The translations under genes were made by a program, and so were the position numbers. From Janthinobacterium lividum (GTDB taxonomy: Bacteria; Pseudomonadota; Gammaproteobacteria; Steroidobacterales; Steroidobacteraceae): DNA of 5,565 nucleotides. The notes beneath the pieces were generated by a model. That model had not been told where the DNA came from, did no database searches, and saw only the letters and a program-made list of their open reading frames with translations. Positions 1 to 5,565 of this stretch are shown in pieces; within the stretch, counting starts at the first letter, position 1; each line of letters starts with the position of its first letter. The stretch covers positions 1 through 5,565 of the forward strand of contig CALPVO020000180.1 of assembly GCA_943327025.2 (NCBI GenBank), given 5' to 3'.

Positions 1-1058
1 ATGTCGAACTGGTAAGCGCGCGCCAGCCGTAGGGCGGTCGAGTGGACTTTGGCGGTAAGTGCCTCGGGGGTTAGGGGCGGCGGCGGTGGTGGCGGCGGCC
101 CGTTCGTGATGATGGCGTTGTTGTTTGGGGTACTGATGAGCGTGACGTAGGTAACGCTAGAGGCCAGACCCGGAATGATTTTACGTCCCACGTCCAATTC
201 ACTCAGTCGGCAATCGCGTGTCCTGCCGTAGTCGCGGTCTACGCGGCACTGCACATTGACTTCGACGCCACTCGCCGGCAGCAGGACGCTGATGGCGAGG
301 CGCGATTGCTCGAAGTGGCGACGGGAAATGCTGGGAGTTTGCGCCGCCTTCAATGCAGTGGCGGGGAGTTGTTGCAGAGGCGGTGGGGTGGGCGCGCGTT
401 GGGCCTCTAGTCGTATGCGGCAAGTATCTTCGTTGTCACTACGCTGGTAGTCCATGGAAAACGTGGCCTCTGCGTGGCCGGGGATTGTCTCGAGTTCGAT
501 GAACGGATTGGCGTGAGCAGCAGCACTCTCGCGGGTAGTCGCTCGTAGCCAGCGCCGTGCGGGCTTTCTGCCTTTCAGTTTGGCTCGACTAATGGGCTTG
601 AACTCTTCTTCCTTTAGCACTTGGCTTAGTTTGACCGTGGACCACGCACCCATGGCTTCCCCTTCCTCTCCCCGAATCATTTCGCCGGGTGGTCGCATGG
701 GGCCAGTTTGTGGCTCTACGAAGGCGAAGACCGCTCGCGCAGTCTGCTCGCAGTCGTCCGCATCAGGAGCGGCGTAGGCATGGTCCAGTTCCAGGCTGTA
801 AAAGCCATGGTGGCGAGAGGACACCTTCACCACGAAAGGCCGCTCGGCGAGCAGTACGCCGCTGGCCGTGAATTCAGTGGGCTTTTGGCTGTACTTCAAG
901 GGTCGCCCAGCAGTCCACTCCACGCCGGGTGTGGCGGCGCGGAGTTCTTCCAGGCTCATGCCGATACGCAGCGGACCAAGGCCAGTGGGCGCTTGCGGTG
1001 GTGCAGCGAAAGACGCTGTCGCGAGCCAGCTCGCTCCCAAAAGAAGTGTCCGGAGCAT
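1..1058 (-). CDS. Hypothetical exported protein, 3' end outside window (partial)
   Basis: An uninterrupted minus-strand frame runs from the ATG at 1058 to the left edge: 352 codons with no stop, so the C-terminus is missing. The N-terminus looks like a Sec signal peptide: MLR, then a hydrophobic stretch LLLGASWLATA, with likely cleavage after Ser-Phe-Ala at residue 18. The mature part opens with LGPLRIGMSLEELRAATPG (residues 27-45). A basic stretch lies near 158-172. Cysteines sit at 103, 213, 271 and 283, which would allow two disulfides in the periplasm. Residues 265-310 contain Cys271-Arg-Val-Asp-Arg-Asp-Tyr-Gly followed by Cys283, resembling the CxVxxDGxxxxC pattern of divergent TonB C-terminal-like domains; this is only a resemblance. 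Residues 321-328 are eight prolines. It follows the transporter gene in the same direction, 86 bases after its stop. An in-frame ATG at 1148 overlaps that stop but would bury the signal peptide, so I prefer 1058, although its ribosome site is weak. Function unknown; the gene itself is well supported. Confidence 0.82.
   Translation of the reverse strand, partial: MLRTLLLGASWLATASFAAPPQAPTGLGPLRIGMSLEELRAATPGVEWTAGRPLKYSQKPTEFTASGVLLAERPFVVKVSSRHHGFYSLELDHAYAAPDADDCEQTARAVFAFVEPQTGPMRPPGEMIRGEEGEAMGAWSTVKLSQVLKEEEFKPISRAKLKGRKPARRWLRATTRESAAAHANPFIELETIPGHAEATFSMDYQRSDNEDTCRIRLEAQRAPTPPPLQQLPATALKAAQTPSISRRHFEQSRLAISVLLPASGVEVNVQCRVDRDYGRTRDCRLSELDVGRKIIPGLASSVTYVTLISTPNNNAIITNGPPPPPPPPLTPEALTAKVHSTALRLARAYQFD
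75..98 (-). repeat. Poly-proline codon tract inside the exported-protein gene
   Basis: On the plus strand this is a GGN-rich low-complexity run. Read in the minus-strand gene frame it is eight consecutive proline codons (mixed CCG, CCA and CCC), residues 321-328. The codons are mixed rather than a pure triplet repeat, so length change by slippage is less likely and selection for the amino acids more likely. Runs of three or more prolines normally stall ribosomes and need elongation factor P. It probably acts as a stiff linker between the preceding cysteine-containing part and whatever follows beyond residue 329. Confidence 0.8.
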
Positions 1059-1087
1059 GCTCGCTGCCACAGGCAGTAGGCTCTTTG

Positions 1088-1134
1088 TCGGAGACAGCTT
1101 GCTGCCGATAGTCGGGAGCAAGCTTCCTCCTACA
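1088..1134 (-). repeat. REP-like double-dyad element, copy A
   Basis: This lies between the transporter stop and the exported-protein start. Read on the minus strand, 1134-1096 matches copy B (3337-3299) at 31 of 39 positions in the same orientation. Its first block is GTAGGAGGAAGCTTGCTCCC, an imperfect palindrome centred on AAGCTT. A second dyad at 1088-1108 pairs TCGG/CCGA and CAGC/GCTG around a three-base bulge. An alternative larger hairpin pairs 1097-1108 with 1112-1123 (12-base arms, one mismatch, 3-base loop). There is no U-run, so it is not a classic intrinsic terminator. REP-like elements of this kind are common in intergenic regions of Xanthomonadales and pseudomonads and can attenuate transcription or protect mRNA ends. 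Confidence 0.65.
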
Positions 1135-1144
1135 CGCACTCTGC

Positions 1145-2557
1145 TCATTTGCTTTCTGCAGGCAACTGCCGCGACCAGTACCAGTAGAACGGCAGGCCCG
1201 CGAGGATGATGGCCATGCCTGTCAGTGCCTGGCGCGGCGTGGCATAGAGCGCATTCACCAGCAATGCTGCGGACACGACGATGAATATGCCGGGGAGCCA
1301 GGGGTAACCCCAAGTGCGGAAGGGGCGGTGCAGGTCGGGTTCGCGCTTGCGCAGCACGATGACGGCACTGGCGGCCAGTGCATAGAAGCCGCACGAAGCG
1401 AATACGACGGAGTCCGTGAGCTGGTCGTAGGTGCCGGAAAGCGTGAGAACGCTAGCCCAGCACGCCTGCGCTAACACGGCCCGCACCGGCACGCGCGTGC
1501 GCGGCGACAGTGTGCCAAGGCTGCGGAAGAACAGGCCTTCGCGTGCCATCGCAAAAGGCACGCGCGAATTCGCCAGCACGCTGGCGTGCAATGAACTGAG
1601 CGAAGACACCATGAGCGCCGCGGCGATGAACGTAACCGCCACGGGGCCGGCGAAGGTGCTCATGGCCAGCGCGGCTACCGAAGACGTTGGCGAGACCGAA
1701 GCAATCTGCGTAGGCGATAGCACCCAGAAATAAGCGAAGTTCAGCAGCAGGTACAGCACCAACACCACCAGCATGCCGTAGATGAACATGCGGGGTAGCG
1801 TGCGCTGCGGGTCTTTGGCTTCGCCACAGAGCGGCGCCACGTTGTTCCACCCGTCATACGCCCACAAGGCGCCTAGCATGGCAGCGCCGAACCCGGCGAT
1901 GCCGCCCATGGCACTGGCAGAGACGCCTTCGCAGCTACCGCCACTACCACTCTGCAGAAAATGCGCCGGGTCGCCGGGCCCCAGCAGGAAGGCACCCACG
2001 CCTACCGACAACACCATCACTACCTTCAGTACCGTTAGCACTGTGGCCGCGTTACCGTTGGCGCCGACGGAAGCGGTGTTCACCAGCGCTACGCTCCACA
2101 GCGCCGTGAGCGCGACGGTGCTGAGGCCGCTGACGGCGATGCCATCGCCAATGGGCAGCGTGAACAGTGTGGCATCCAGTGCGCCGCCGCTCGCCACGTT
2201 CATGAAAATGGCGAAGCCCACCGAAAGCGCCGCTTGCGAGCCGGTACGCATGATGCTGAACACTGTCCAGCCGAACAGGTAGCTGGTAAGCCGGCCGTAG
2301 GCGCGGCGCAGGAACACGAATTCGCCGCCCGCAGAGGGCAGCATGGCGGCGAGTTCCGCGTAGCAGAACGCACCGGCAAGCGATAGCAGACCCGCAGCCA
2401 GCCACACCACCATGACCCACCAGGGTTCGCCGACGTTGCACGTCATCACGCGCGCTTTCAGGAATACGCCGGTGCCGATGGTGTTGGCTACATTGATGCA
2501 GATGCCTGCCACCAGGCCGAGGCTGCGGTTCAGGCCGAGGCTGTTTTGCGAGTTCAT
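1145..2557 (-). CDS. APC-superfamily amino-acid permease
   Basis: A complete 470-residue membrane protein, close to the usual length of 12-helix amino acid-polyamine-organocation (APC) transporters. It would sit in the inner membrane and move amino acids or related amines by proton symport or exchange. Supporting features in order: a first helix with the unwound glycine motif IGTGVF (27-32), where APC carriers bind the substrate backbone; YAELAAMLPSAGGEFVFLRRAYG (66-88, after helix 2); hydrophobic segments near 92-120, 138-160 and 170-193; helix 6 ending in AYDGWNN (233-239), typical of the LAT/SteT-like branch; GEAKDPQRTLPR (245-256); then segments near 257-280, 294-325, 357-374, 383-402, 420-438 and 445-461. 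VPFAMAREG (333-341) is also typical of the family. Substrate cannot be read from sequence; neutral amino acids are a guess from the LAT-like motifs. The ATG at 2557 gives a normal short cytoplasmic N-terminus, though the Shine-Dalgarno sequence is poor. The unknown exported-protein gene follows in the same direction. Confidence 0.93.
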   Translation of the reverse strand: MNSQNSLGLNRSLGLVAGICINVANTIGTGVFLKARVMTCNVGEPWWVMVVWLAAGLLSLAGAFCYAELAAMLPSAGGEFVFLRRAYGRLTSYLFGWTVFSIMRTGSQAALSVGFAIFMNVASGGALDATLFTLPIGDGIAVSGLSTVALTALWSVALVNTASVGANGNAATVLTVLKVVMVLSVGVGAFLLGPGDPAHFLQSGSGGSCEGVSASAMGGIAGFGAAMLGALWAYDGWNNVAPLCGEAKDPQRTLPRMFIYGMLVVLVLYLLLNFAYFWVLSPTQIASVSPTSSVAALAMSTFAGPVAVTFIAAALMVSSLSSLHASVLANSRVPFAMAREGLFFRSLGTLSPRTRVPVRAVLAQACWASVLTLSGTYDQLTDSVVFASCGFYALAASAVIVLRKREPDLHRPFRTWGYPWLPGIFIVVSAALLVNALYATPRQALTGMAIILAGLPFYWYWSRQLPAESK

Positions 2558-2670
2558 ACGTGAACGCTACCGGGGCGCACGCTTAGGGGCAAGCGCGCCG
2601 GTCGTTTGCTGCCGCACCCCCGCTACCCACGGTTTTAGGGGACAATGGCGCATCTTTCCGGAGTTTGACC
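2558..2670. promoter_or_regulatory. Divergent intergenic region between transporter and yecA-like gene
   Basis: These 113 bases separate two divergently transcribed genes, so both promoters should lie here or reach into the flanking genes. On the plus strand GACAAT at 2641-2646 matches four of six bases of a sigma-70 -10 box and sits a plausible distance before the yecA-like start, but I find no -35 box at the right spacing. A weak dyad with CGCTT/AAGCG arms (2580-2584 and 2591-2595) is too short to call an operator. Promoter presence is inferred from gene layout. Confidence 0.4.
2660..2663 (+). promoter_or_regulatory. Shine-Dalgarno GGAG that sets the yecA-like start
   Basis: GGAG ends seven bases before the ATG at 2671. 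An in-frame TTG two codons earlier (2665) would be only one base from this site, so ATG 2671 is the better start. Confidence 0.7.
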
Positions 2671-3279
2671 ATGAACAGCGCCACCCAGAACCCGCTCAGC
2701 GACGACGAATTGCTGGAGCTTGCCGAGTTTCTCGTTTCCGAGGCCGTGCCCGAAACCGCCATGGACATCGAGACGCTCGACGGCTTCCTGTGTGCGCTGG
2801 CCGTGGGCCCCGAATCGGTCACGCTGGGTGAGGCGCTGCCTTACGTATGGAGCGATGACCCCGGCGTCGGCGCCGCGCCGGTGTGGGCCTCGCCCGACCA
2901 GCATGGCCGCATCACCGGGCTCATTGGGCGCATGTACGCCGAATTGGCTGAGGCCGTATCGGCCGAAGAGCAGATCGAACCGCTCATCGTCGAGCCGGAT
3001 GGCGACGACCCAGATTCGGAAGAGATGGCGGGGCAGCTCGGCATCGGCTGGGCCATGGGCTTTATTGCCGGCATGTCCTTGCGTGAAGACGCCTGGCAAA
3101 CCTGGGTGGCCAATGAGGGCGGCGACGAAGACCTGAAGCTGATTGAGCGCTTGGCCGGTGACGAGGCCGGTGGTGAAGAGCGCAAGGGCTTGGTCGACGA
3201 ACTGCCGAGCCTGCTGGAAGATTGCGCTGGCTTCTGGCGCGGTGCTGCCGCCGCTGGCGAAGCTGCTAACGACGACTGA
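2671..3279 (+). CDS. UPF0149 / YecA-family protein
   Basis: A complete, acidic, soluble protein of 202 residues with no signal peptide or membrane segment. The family signature is clear: an N-terminal helical start (SDDELLELAEFLVSE, 10-24), the hallmark LDGFLCALAVGPESV (36-50) followed by LPYVW (56-60), then an acidic stretch GDDPDSEE (111-118), a second helical half with GWAMGFIAGMSLREDAW (126-142), and a Glu/Asp-rich tail. These features match the UPF0149 (YgfB/YecA) family. Many longer YecA proteins end in a cysteine-rich SEC-C zinc motif; this one does not and stops in a short Ala-rich tail, so it is the domain-only form. No biochemical role can be assigned from the sequence; members are cytoplasmic and often sit alone. 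The start is fixed by the GGAG upstream. It converges on phoD with a 66-base gap and is divergent from the transporter, so it is probably a single-gene transcript. Confidence 0.9.
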   Translation: MNSATQNPLSDDELLELAEFLVSEAVPETAMDIETLDGFLCALAVGPESVTLGEALPYVWSDDPGVGAAPVWASPDQHGRITGLIGRMYAELAEAVSAEEQIEPLIVEPDGDDPDSEEMAGQLGIGWAMGFIAGMSLREDAWQTWVANEGGDEDLKLIERLAGDEAGGEERKGLVDELPSLLEDCAGFWRGAAAAGEAANDD

Positions 3280-3291
3280 GCATTGCTGATT

Positions 3292-3337
3292 CGTCGGGAG
3301 CGTGCTCCCGACGGTCGCGAGCAAGCTTGCTCCTGCT
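3292..3337 (-). repeat. REP-like double-dyad element, copy B, in a convergent gap
   Basis: Two perfect dyads fill the gap between the converging yecA-like and phoD genes. The first, 3292-3313, has ten-base arms (CGTCGGGAGC and its complement) around a two-base centre. The second, 3319-3332, is the 14-base perfect palindrome GAGCAAGCTTGCTC. On the minus strand, 3337-3299 shares 31 of 39 bases with copy A. Neither hairpin is followed by a T-run on either strand, so intrinsic termination is uncertain, but the position suggests bidirectional transcript-end formation or mRNA 3'-end protection for both genes. Confidence 0.7.
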
Positions 3338-3345
3338 AGAGCGCC

Positions 3346-5019
3346 TCAGGGCGCCGGGTCCGCTGCCACCTTCGGCTTACTCGCGCCGCTCGCGGCCATC
3401 AGGCCCGGGCGGTCGCGCTGGGTATACATGGCGCTCGCCAGCCGTTCGTTGCGGCTGTAACGGTCTACCGTGTCCACATGCCAGAACTCGCCCTGCACCC
3501 GCTCCCGGGTGAGGTCCAGCACACCATAGCCACGCTGCGTCATCTCTACATAGCGCATGTGCGGGGCATTTTTGGCCAATAACGCCGTGCGCTCCGCGGC
3601 TTCCGCCGGCCCGCTGCCCGGTGAAGTGATGCCCGGCGTGGCGAACTCCACACCCACCACGCCTTTGCCGGTAGCGGCGTCGTAGCTGCCATCCCACGGG
3701 TTCAGCGCCAGGTCGTTGCTCCAACTACTATGAATGTCACCCGTGAGCACCACCAGGTTGCGGACGTCGCGTTGGGCATTAGCGGTGTACAGCCGGTCAC
3801 GCGTGGCCTTGTAGCCGTCCCATTGGTCGCGGTTCTGGAAGGTGGCGCCGTGGTCACCGGAAAGCTGCGCCATCATCACTTGTTGCCCGAGCACCTGCCA
3901 GGTGCTGCCGCGCCGCTTCGAGCGGGCCAGTTCGCCGTAAGCCCAAGCCTCTTGGTCGAAGCCCAGCAATGACCGGCGCGGGTTGTTGATGGTGGGGTCG
4001 TCTGCGGCAACGCCCGTGTACTTCTTGCCACTGGGGTCGTGGGCAGCGTCGTCGCGCCCGTAGAGGCGGGTGTCGAGCATGATGAGGTCCGCGAGGCCCC
4101 CGAAATGGAACGAACGGAATAGCGGCTCGATACGGCCACTGCCGGCGGCACCGCGAATGGCGCCCGACAGGGCGCTATCGCCTACGGCGAGCCAATCTGC
4201 TGCGTCGCGCACGGGCATCCATTCCCGGTAAGCACGGACGGACGCGGCCTTGCGAACGAACCAGTCCCCTTCGGTGGCGGGTGTGTGGTTTTCTGCACCG
4301 CCTACCCAGGAGTCGTTGGTGCTCTCGTGGTCGTCCCAGACGCAGATCCACGGGTGTTGCCGATGGGCTTCCTGCAGGTCTTTATCGCCTTTGTAGCAAG
4401 CATGGCGCTCACGGTAGTCCGCCAGCGTCACGGTCTCGCGGTCCGGCCGCGGCACGCGGTTCAGCGGGCGGCCATCGCCATATTCCTCGTTCGCGTACTC
4501 GTACTGGTAGTCGCCCAGATGCAGTACGCAGTCCAGGTCATGCCGCCGCGCAATGAGCGCATAGGCATTGAATAGGCCGTAGGGATAGTTCGAACAAGAG
4601 GCAAACGCCAGACGCGCATGGTTCATGCCAAGCGCGGGCAGCGTCTTGGTGCGACCCACGGGCGAATGCGCGCCGCGAGCACTGAACTGATAGTAGTACG
4701 TGACACCGGGCAGGAGGCCGGAGGCGTCTACCTTCACGGTGAAGTCGCGCTCGGCGCTAGTGCGGGTGCGGCCACTGGCCAGCACGTAGCGCAAGCCCGG
4801 GTCCCGCGCTATCCGCCAACGGACGTCCACGGTGTCGCTGGCGCCACTGATGCGCGTCCACAGCAGCACGCGGTCGGCCAAGGGGTCGCCGCTGGCCACG
4901 CCATGCTGGAAAACGCCGTCGGGTGCGTGCTGGCGGGCGGCCGCCTGAGCAAGCCCTGGCAGGGTAGCCGCAGCGGCTGCGGTGGCTACGAATTGGCGAC
5001 GGGAAAAGGGCGTGGGCAT
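3346..5019 (-). CDS. phoD: PhoD-type alkaline phosphatase/phosphodiesterase, Tat-exported
   Basis: A complete 557-residue secreted metallophosphoesterase expected to hydrolyse phosphate mono- and diesters outside the cytoplasm. The chosen ATG at 5019 has AGGA eight bases upstream and begins MPTPFSRRQFV, a textbook twin-arginine signal (Arg7-Arg8) followed by an Ala-rich hydrophobic stretch and likely cleavage after Ala-Gln-Ala (24-26). The open frame extends 23 codons further up to 5088, but that would bury the signal. The N-terminal PhoD domain starts with GVASGDP and RVLLWTR (40-56). Metal-site motifs: FASCSNY (139-145), whose cysteine is the PhoD-type iron ligand; HLGDYQYEY (167-175); WDDHE (228-232) with Asn235; LGQQVMMAQL (377-386); LTGDIHSSW (425-433); FATPGITS (459-466). 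All are intact, so it should be active. PhoD enzymes use iron and calcium, and folded export with cofactor fits the Tat signal. Many homologues answer to phosphate limitation through PhoB, but I see no convincing Pho box upstream. No tatA-like gene is adjacent. Confidence 0.95.
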   Translation of the reverse strand: MPTPFSRRQFVATAAAAATLPGLAQAAARQHAPDGVFQHGVASGDPLADRVLLWTRISGASDTVDVRWRIARDPGLRYVLASGRTRTSAERDFTVKVDASGLLPGVTYYYQFSARGAHSPVGRTKTLPALGMNHARLAFASCSNYPYGLFNAYALIARRHDLDCVLHLGDYQYEYANEEYGDGRPLNRVPRPDRETVTLADYRERHACYKGDKDLQEAHRQHPWICVWDDHESTNDSWVGGAENHTPATEGDWFVRKAASVRAYREWMPVRDAADWLAVGDSALSGAIRGAAGSGRIEPLFRSFHFGGLADLIMLDTRLYGRDDAAHDPSGKKYTGVAADDPTINNPRRSLLGFDQEAWAYGELARSKRRGSTWQVLGQQVMMAQLSGDHGATFQNRDQWDGYKATRDRLYTANAQRDVRNLVVLTGDIHSSWSNDLALNPWDGSYDAATGKGVVGVEFATPGITSPGSGPAEAAERTALLAKNAPHMRYVEMTQRGYGVLDLTRERVQGEFWHVDTVDRYSRNERLASAMYTQRDRPGLMAASGASKPKVAADPAP

Positions 5020-5026
5020 GGGTTCG

Positions 5027-5030
5027 TTCC
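5027..5030 (-). promoter_or_regulatory. Shine-Dalgarno AGGA that sets the phoD start
   Basis: On the minus strand, GCAGGAACGAACCC directly precedes the ATG at 5019; AGGA is about seven bases away. Together with the twin-arginine motif at residues 6-11 this decides against the longer frame starting at 5088. Confidence 0.75.
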
Positions 5031-5172
5031 TGCGTGGCGCCCTGCGTAGGGGCGCGGTGGGCTTTAGCACTGCGCTAGGTGGCTCCACCCGGAGCCAACT
5101 GCCTGAAGATTAGCACCGCCAGAGCGCACCGCCAGTGAGGGTCGGTGAGCAGTCTGTGCCACGTTCGTTGCG

Positions 5173-5184
5173 GTTTCGCGAAAC
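5173..5184. promoter_or_regulatory. 12-bp perfect palindrome, possible operator upstream of phoD
   Basis: GTTTCGCGAAAC is perfectly self-complementary and lies about 155 bases upstream of the phoD start, just past the rpoD terminator in the direction of transcription. A symmetric site with no loop is the form bound by dimeric regulators, but I do not recognise the motif and chance occurrence in GC-rich DNA is possible. Confidence 0.3.
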
Positions 5185-5193
5185 GCAGGCGCC

Positions 5194-5222
5194 AAAAGAA
5201 AAAGCCCGGCGAGAGCCGGGCT
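5194..5222 (-). terminator. Rho-independent terminator of rpoD
   Basis: On the minus strand AGCCCGGC, a four-base loop TCTC and GCCGGGCT form a perfect eight-pair GC-rich stem, followed at once by TTTTTCTTTT. It begins about 52 bases after the rpoD stop codon. This is a classic strong intrinsic terminator and should isolate phoD from rpoD transcription. Confidence 0.93.
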
Positions 5223-5274
5223 GGTTCGTAAAGCGAGGCGCGAGTGTGGCCGAAGCCGCACGCGCAGCCCGTCT

Positions 5275-5565
5275 TTAATCTTCCTGCAGGAAGCTGCGCA
5301 GCTGTTCGCTGCGGCTCGGGTGACGCAGCTTGCGCAGCGCCTTTGCTTCGATCTGGCGAATGCGCTCGCGCGTCACATCGAACTGCTTGCCGACCTCTTC
5401 GAGAGTGTGGTCGGTGTTCATGTCGATGCCGAAGCGCATGCGCAGCACCTTGGCTTCGCGGGGCGTGAGCTGGGCGAGTACGGAGTGCGTGGTCTCGCGC
5501 AGGCTTTCGCCGGTGGCGGCCTCCAGCGGGCTTTGCACCGAGGTGTCCTCGATGAAGTCACCCAA
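5275..5565 (-). CDS. rpoD: RNA polymerase sigma-70 factor RpoD, C-terminal part (partial)
   Basis: The last 96 residues of the housekeeping sigma factor; the N-terminal bulk lies beyond the right edge, so the first visible residue is an internal leucine, not a start. The fragment begins LGDFIEDT (end of region 3), then region 4: [18 protein letters not shown] (33-50) and the helix-turn-helix [20 protein letters not shown] (54-73), which reads the -35 element, followed by [19 protein letters not shown]. The sequence is nearly that of gammaproteobacterial RpoD; the tail LQED replaces the LDD of E. coli. RpoD directs core RNA polymerase to most growth-phase promoters. Base composition and codon use are ordinary for the window. 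A strong terminator lies just downstream. Confidence 0.98.
   Translation of the reverse strand: MGDFIEDTSVQSPLEAATGESLRETTHSVLAQLTPREAKVLRMRFGIDMNTDHTLEEVGKQFDVTRERIRQIEAKALRKLRHPSRSEQLRSFLQED

Larger units (their letters stand above)
5020..5274. other. Spacer between rpoD and phoD, with a leader hairpin and a palindrome
   Basis: These 255 bases hold no gene I can support. From the rpoD side there is a terminator (5194-5222), a 12-base perfect palindrome GTTTCGCGAAAC (5173-5184), and close to phoD an inverted repeat with ten-base arms at 5077-5086 and 5091-5100 (one mismatch, four-base loop). The hairpin is not followed by a T-run on the minus strand, so it is more likely a leader structure than a terminator. 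The phoD promoter must lie between the terminator and the start codon, but no good -35/-10 pair stands out; the only -10-like TAATCT (5112-5107, minus) is weak. Confidence 0.5.

Noticed and set aside
75..98. Microsatellite or CRISPR-like repeat
   Set aside because: It is an in-frame proline codon run within a gene, with mixed codons and no spacer structure.
708..1079. Plus-strand open frame of 123 codons (and overlapping ones at 199-1209)
   Set aside because: It lies antisense to the long exported-protein gene, has Arg/Ser-rich composition without domain features, and lacks a convincing ribosome site; the minus frame is longer and has a signal peptide.
1431..2441. Several open frames of 100-166 codons on both strands inside the transporter gene
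   Set aside because: Composition is Arg/His/Ala- or Pro/Ser/Thr-rich as expected of shifted frames of a GC-rich membrane-protein gene; the transporter frame is intact with all APC motifs.
3292..3313. Intrinsic terminator of the yecA-like gene
   Set aside because: The stem is strong but no T-run follows it; better described as part of the REP-like element.
2635..3324. Minus-strand open frame of 229 codons opposite the yecA-like gene
   Set aside because: The plus frame encodes a clear UPF0149 protein with a good ribosome site. The antisense frame is a by-product of GC-rich codon structure and shows no recognisable motif.
5020..5088. Longer phoD start at 5088 (23 extra residues)
   Set aside because: It would place the twin-arginine motif at residue 30 behind a Pro/Arg-rich stretch and lacks a ribosome site, while ATG 5019 has AGGA at proper spacing.
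5107..5135. Possible sigma-70 promoter for phoD (TAATCT -10)
   Set aside because: Only three of six bases match the -10 consensus and no -35 box is at the right distance.

Overview
The window is GC-rich chromosomal DNA. It most likely comes from a gammaproteobacterium of the Xanthomonadales/Lysobacterales group (Rhodanobacter, Dyella or Luteibacter type). This rests on three things: an almost canonical gammaproteobacterial RpoD C-terminus, a UPF0149/YecA-family gene, and REP-like dyads with a GGAGCAAGCTTGCTC core. The genus is an inference; no search was possible.

Layout from left to right. (1) Positions 1-1058, minus strand: a long gene that runs off the left edge, with 352 codons visible. 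It encodes an exported protein with a signal peptide, four cysteines and a run of eight prolines. I do not recognise the family with certainty, but its Cys-x-Val-x5-6-Gly-x-x-x-x-Cys segment resembles divergent TonB C-terminal-like domains. (2) 1145-2557, minus: a complete APC-superfamily amino-acid transporter, directly upstream of that gene and in the same direction. (3) 2558-2670: a short divergent intergenic region. (4) 2671-3279, plus: a UPF0149/YecA-family protein. (5) 3280-3345: a convergent gap holding two tight dyads. (6) 3346-5019, minus: a complete PhoD-type alkaline phosphatase/phosphodiesterase with a Tat signal. (7) 5020-5274: a spacer with the rpoD terminator, a 12-bp palindrome and a leader hairpin. 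(8) 5275-5565, minus: the 3' end of rpoD, the housekeeping sigma factor.

The genes do not form one pathway. The sigma-factor gene is closed off by a strong terminator, so phoD is probably transcribed separately. PhoD would release phosphate from diesters and monoesters in the periplasm. The transporter imports or exchanges amino acids and may be co-transcribed with the unknown exported protein. YecA stands alone. I see no mobile element, CRISPR array, tRNA or rRNA. The least ordinary content is the unknown exported protein and a pair of related REP-like double-hairpin elements at 1088-1134 and 3292-3337. I find no convincing new multi-gene system.
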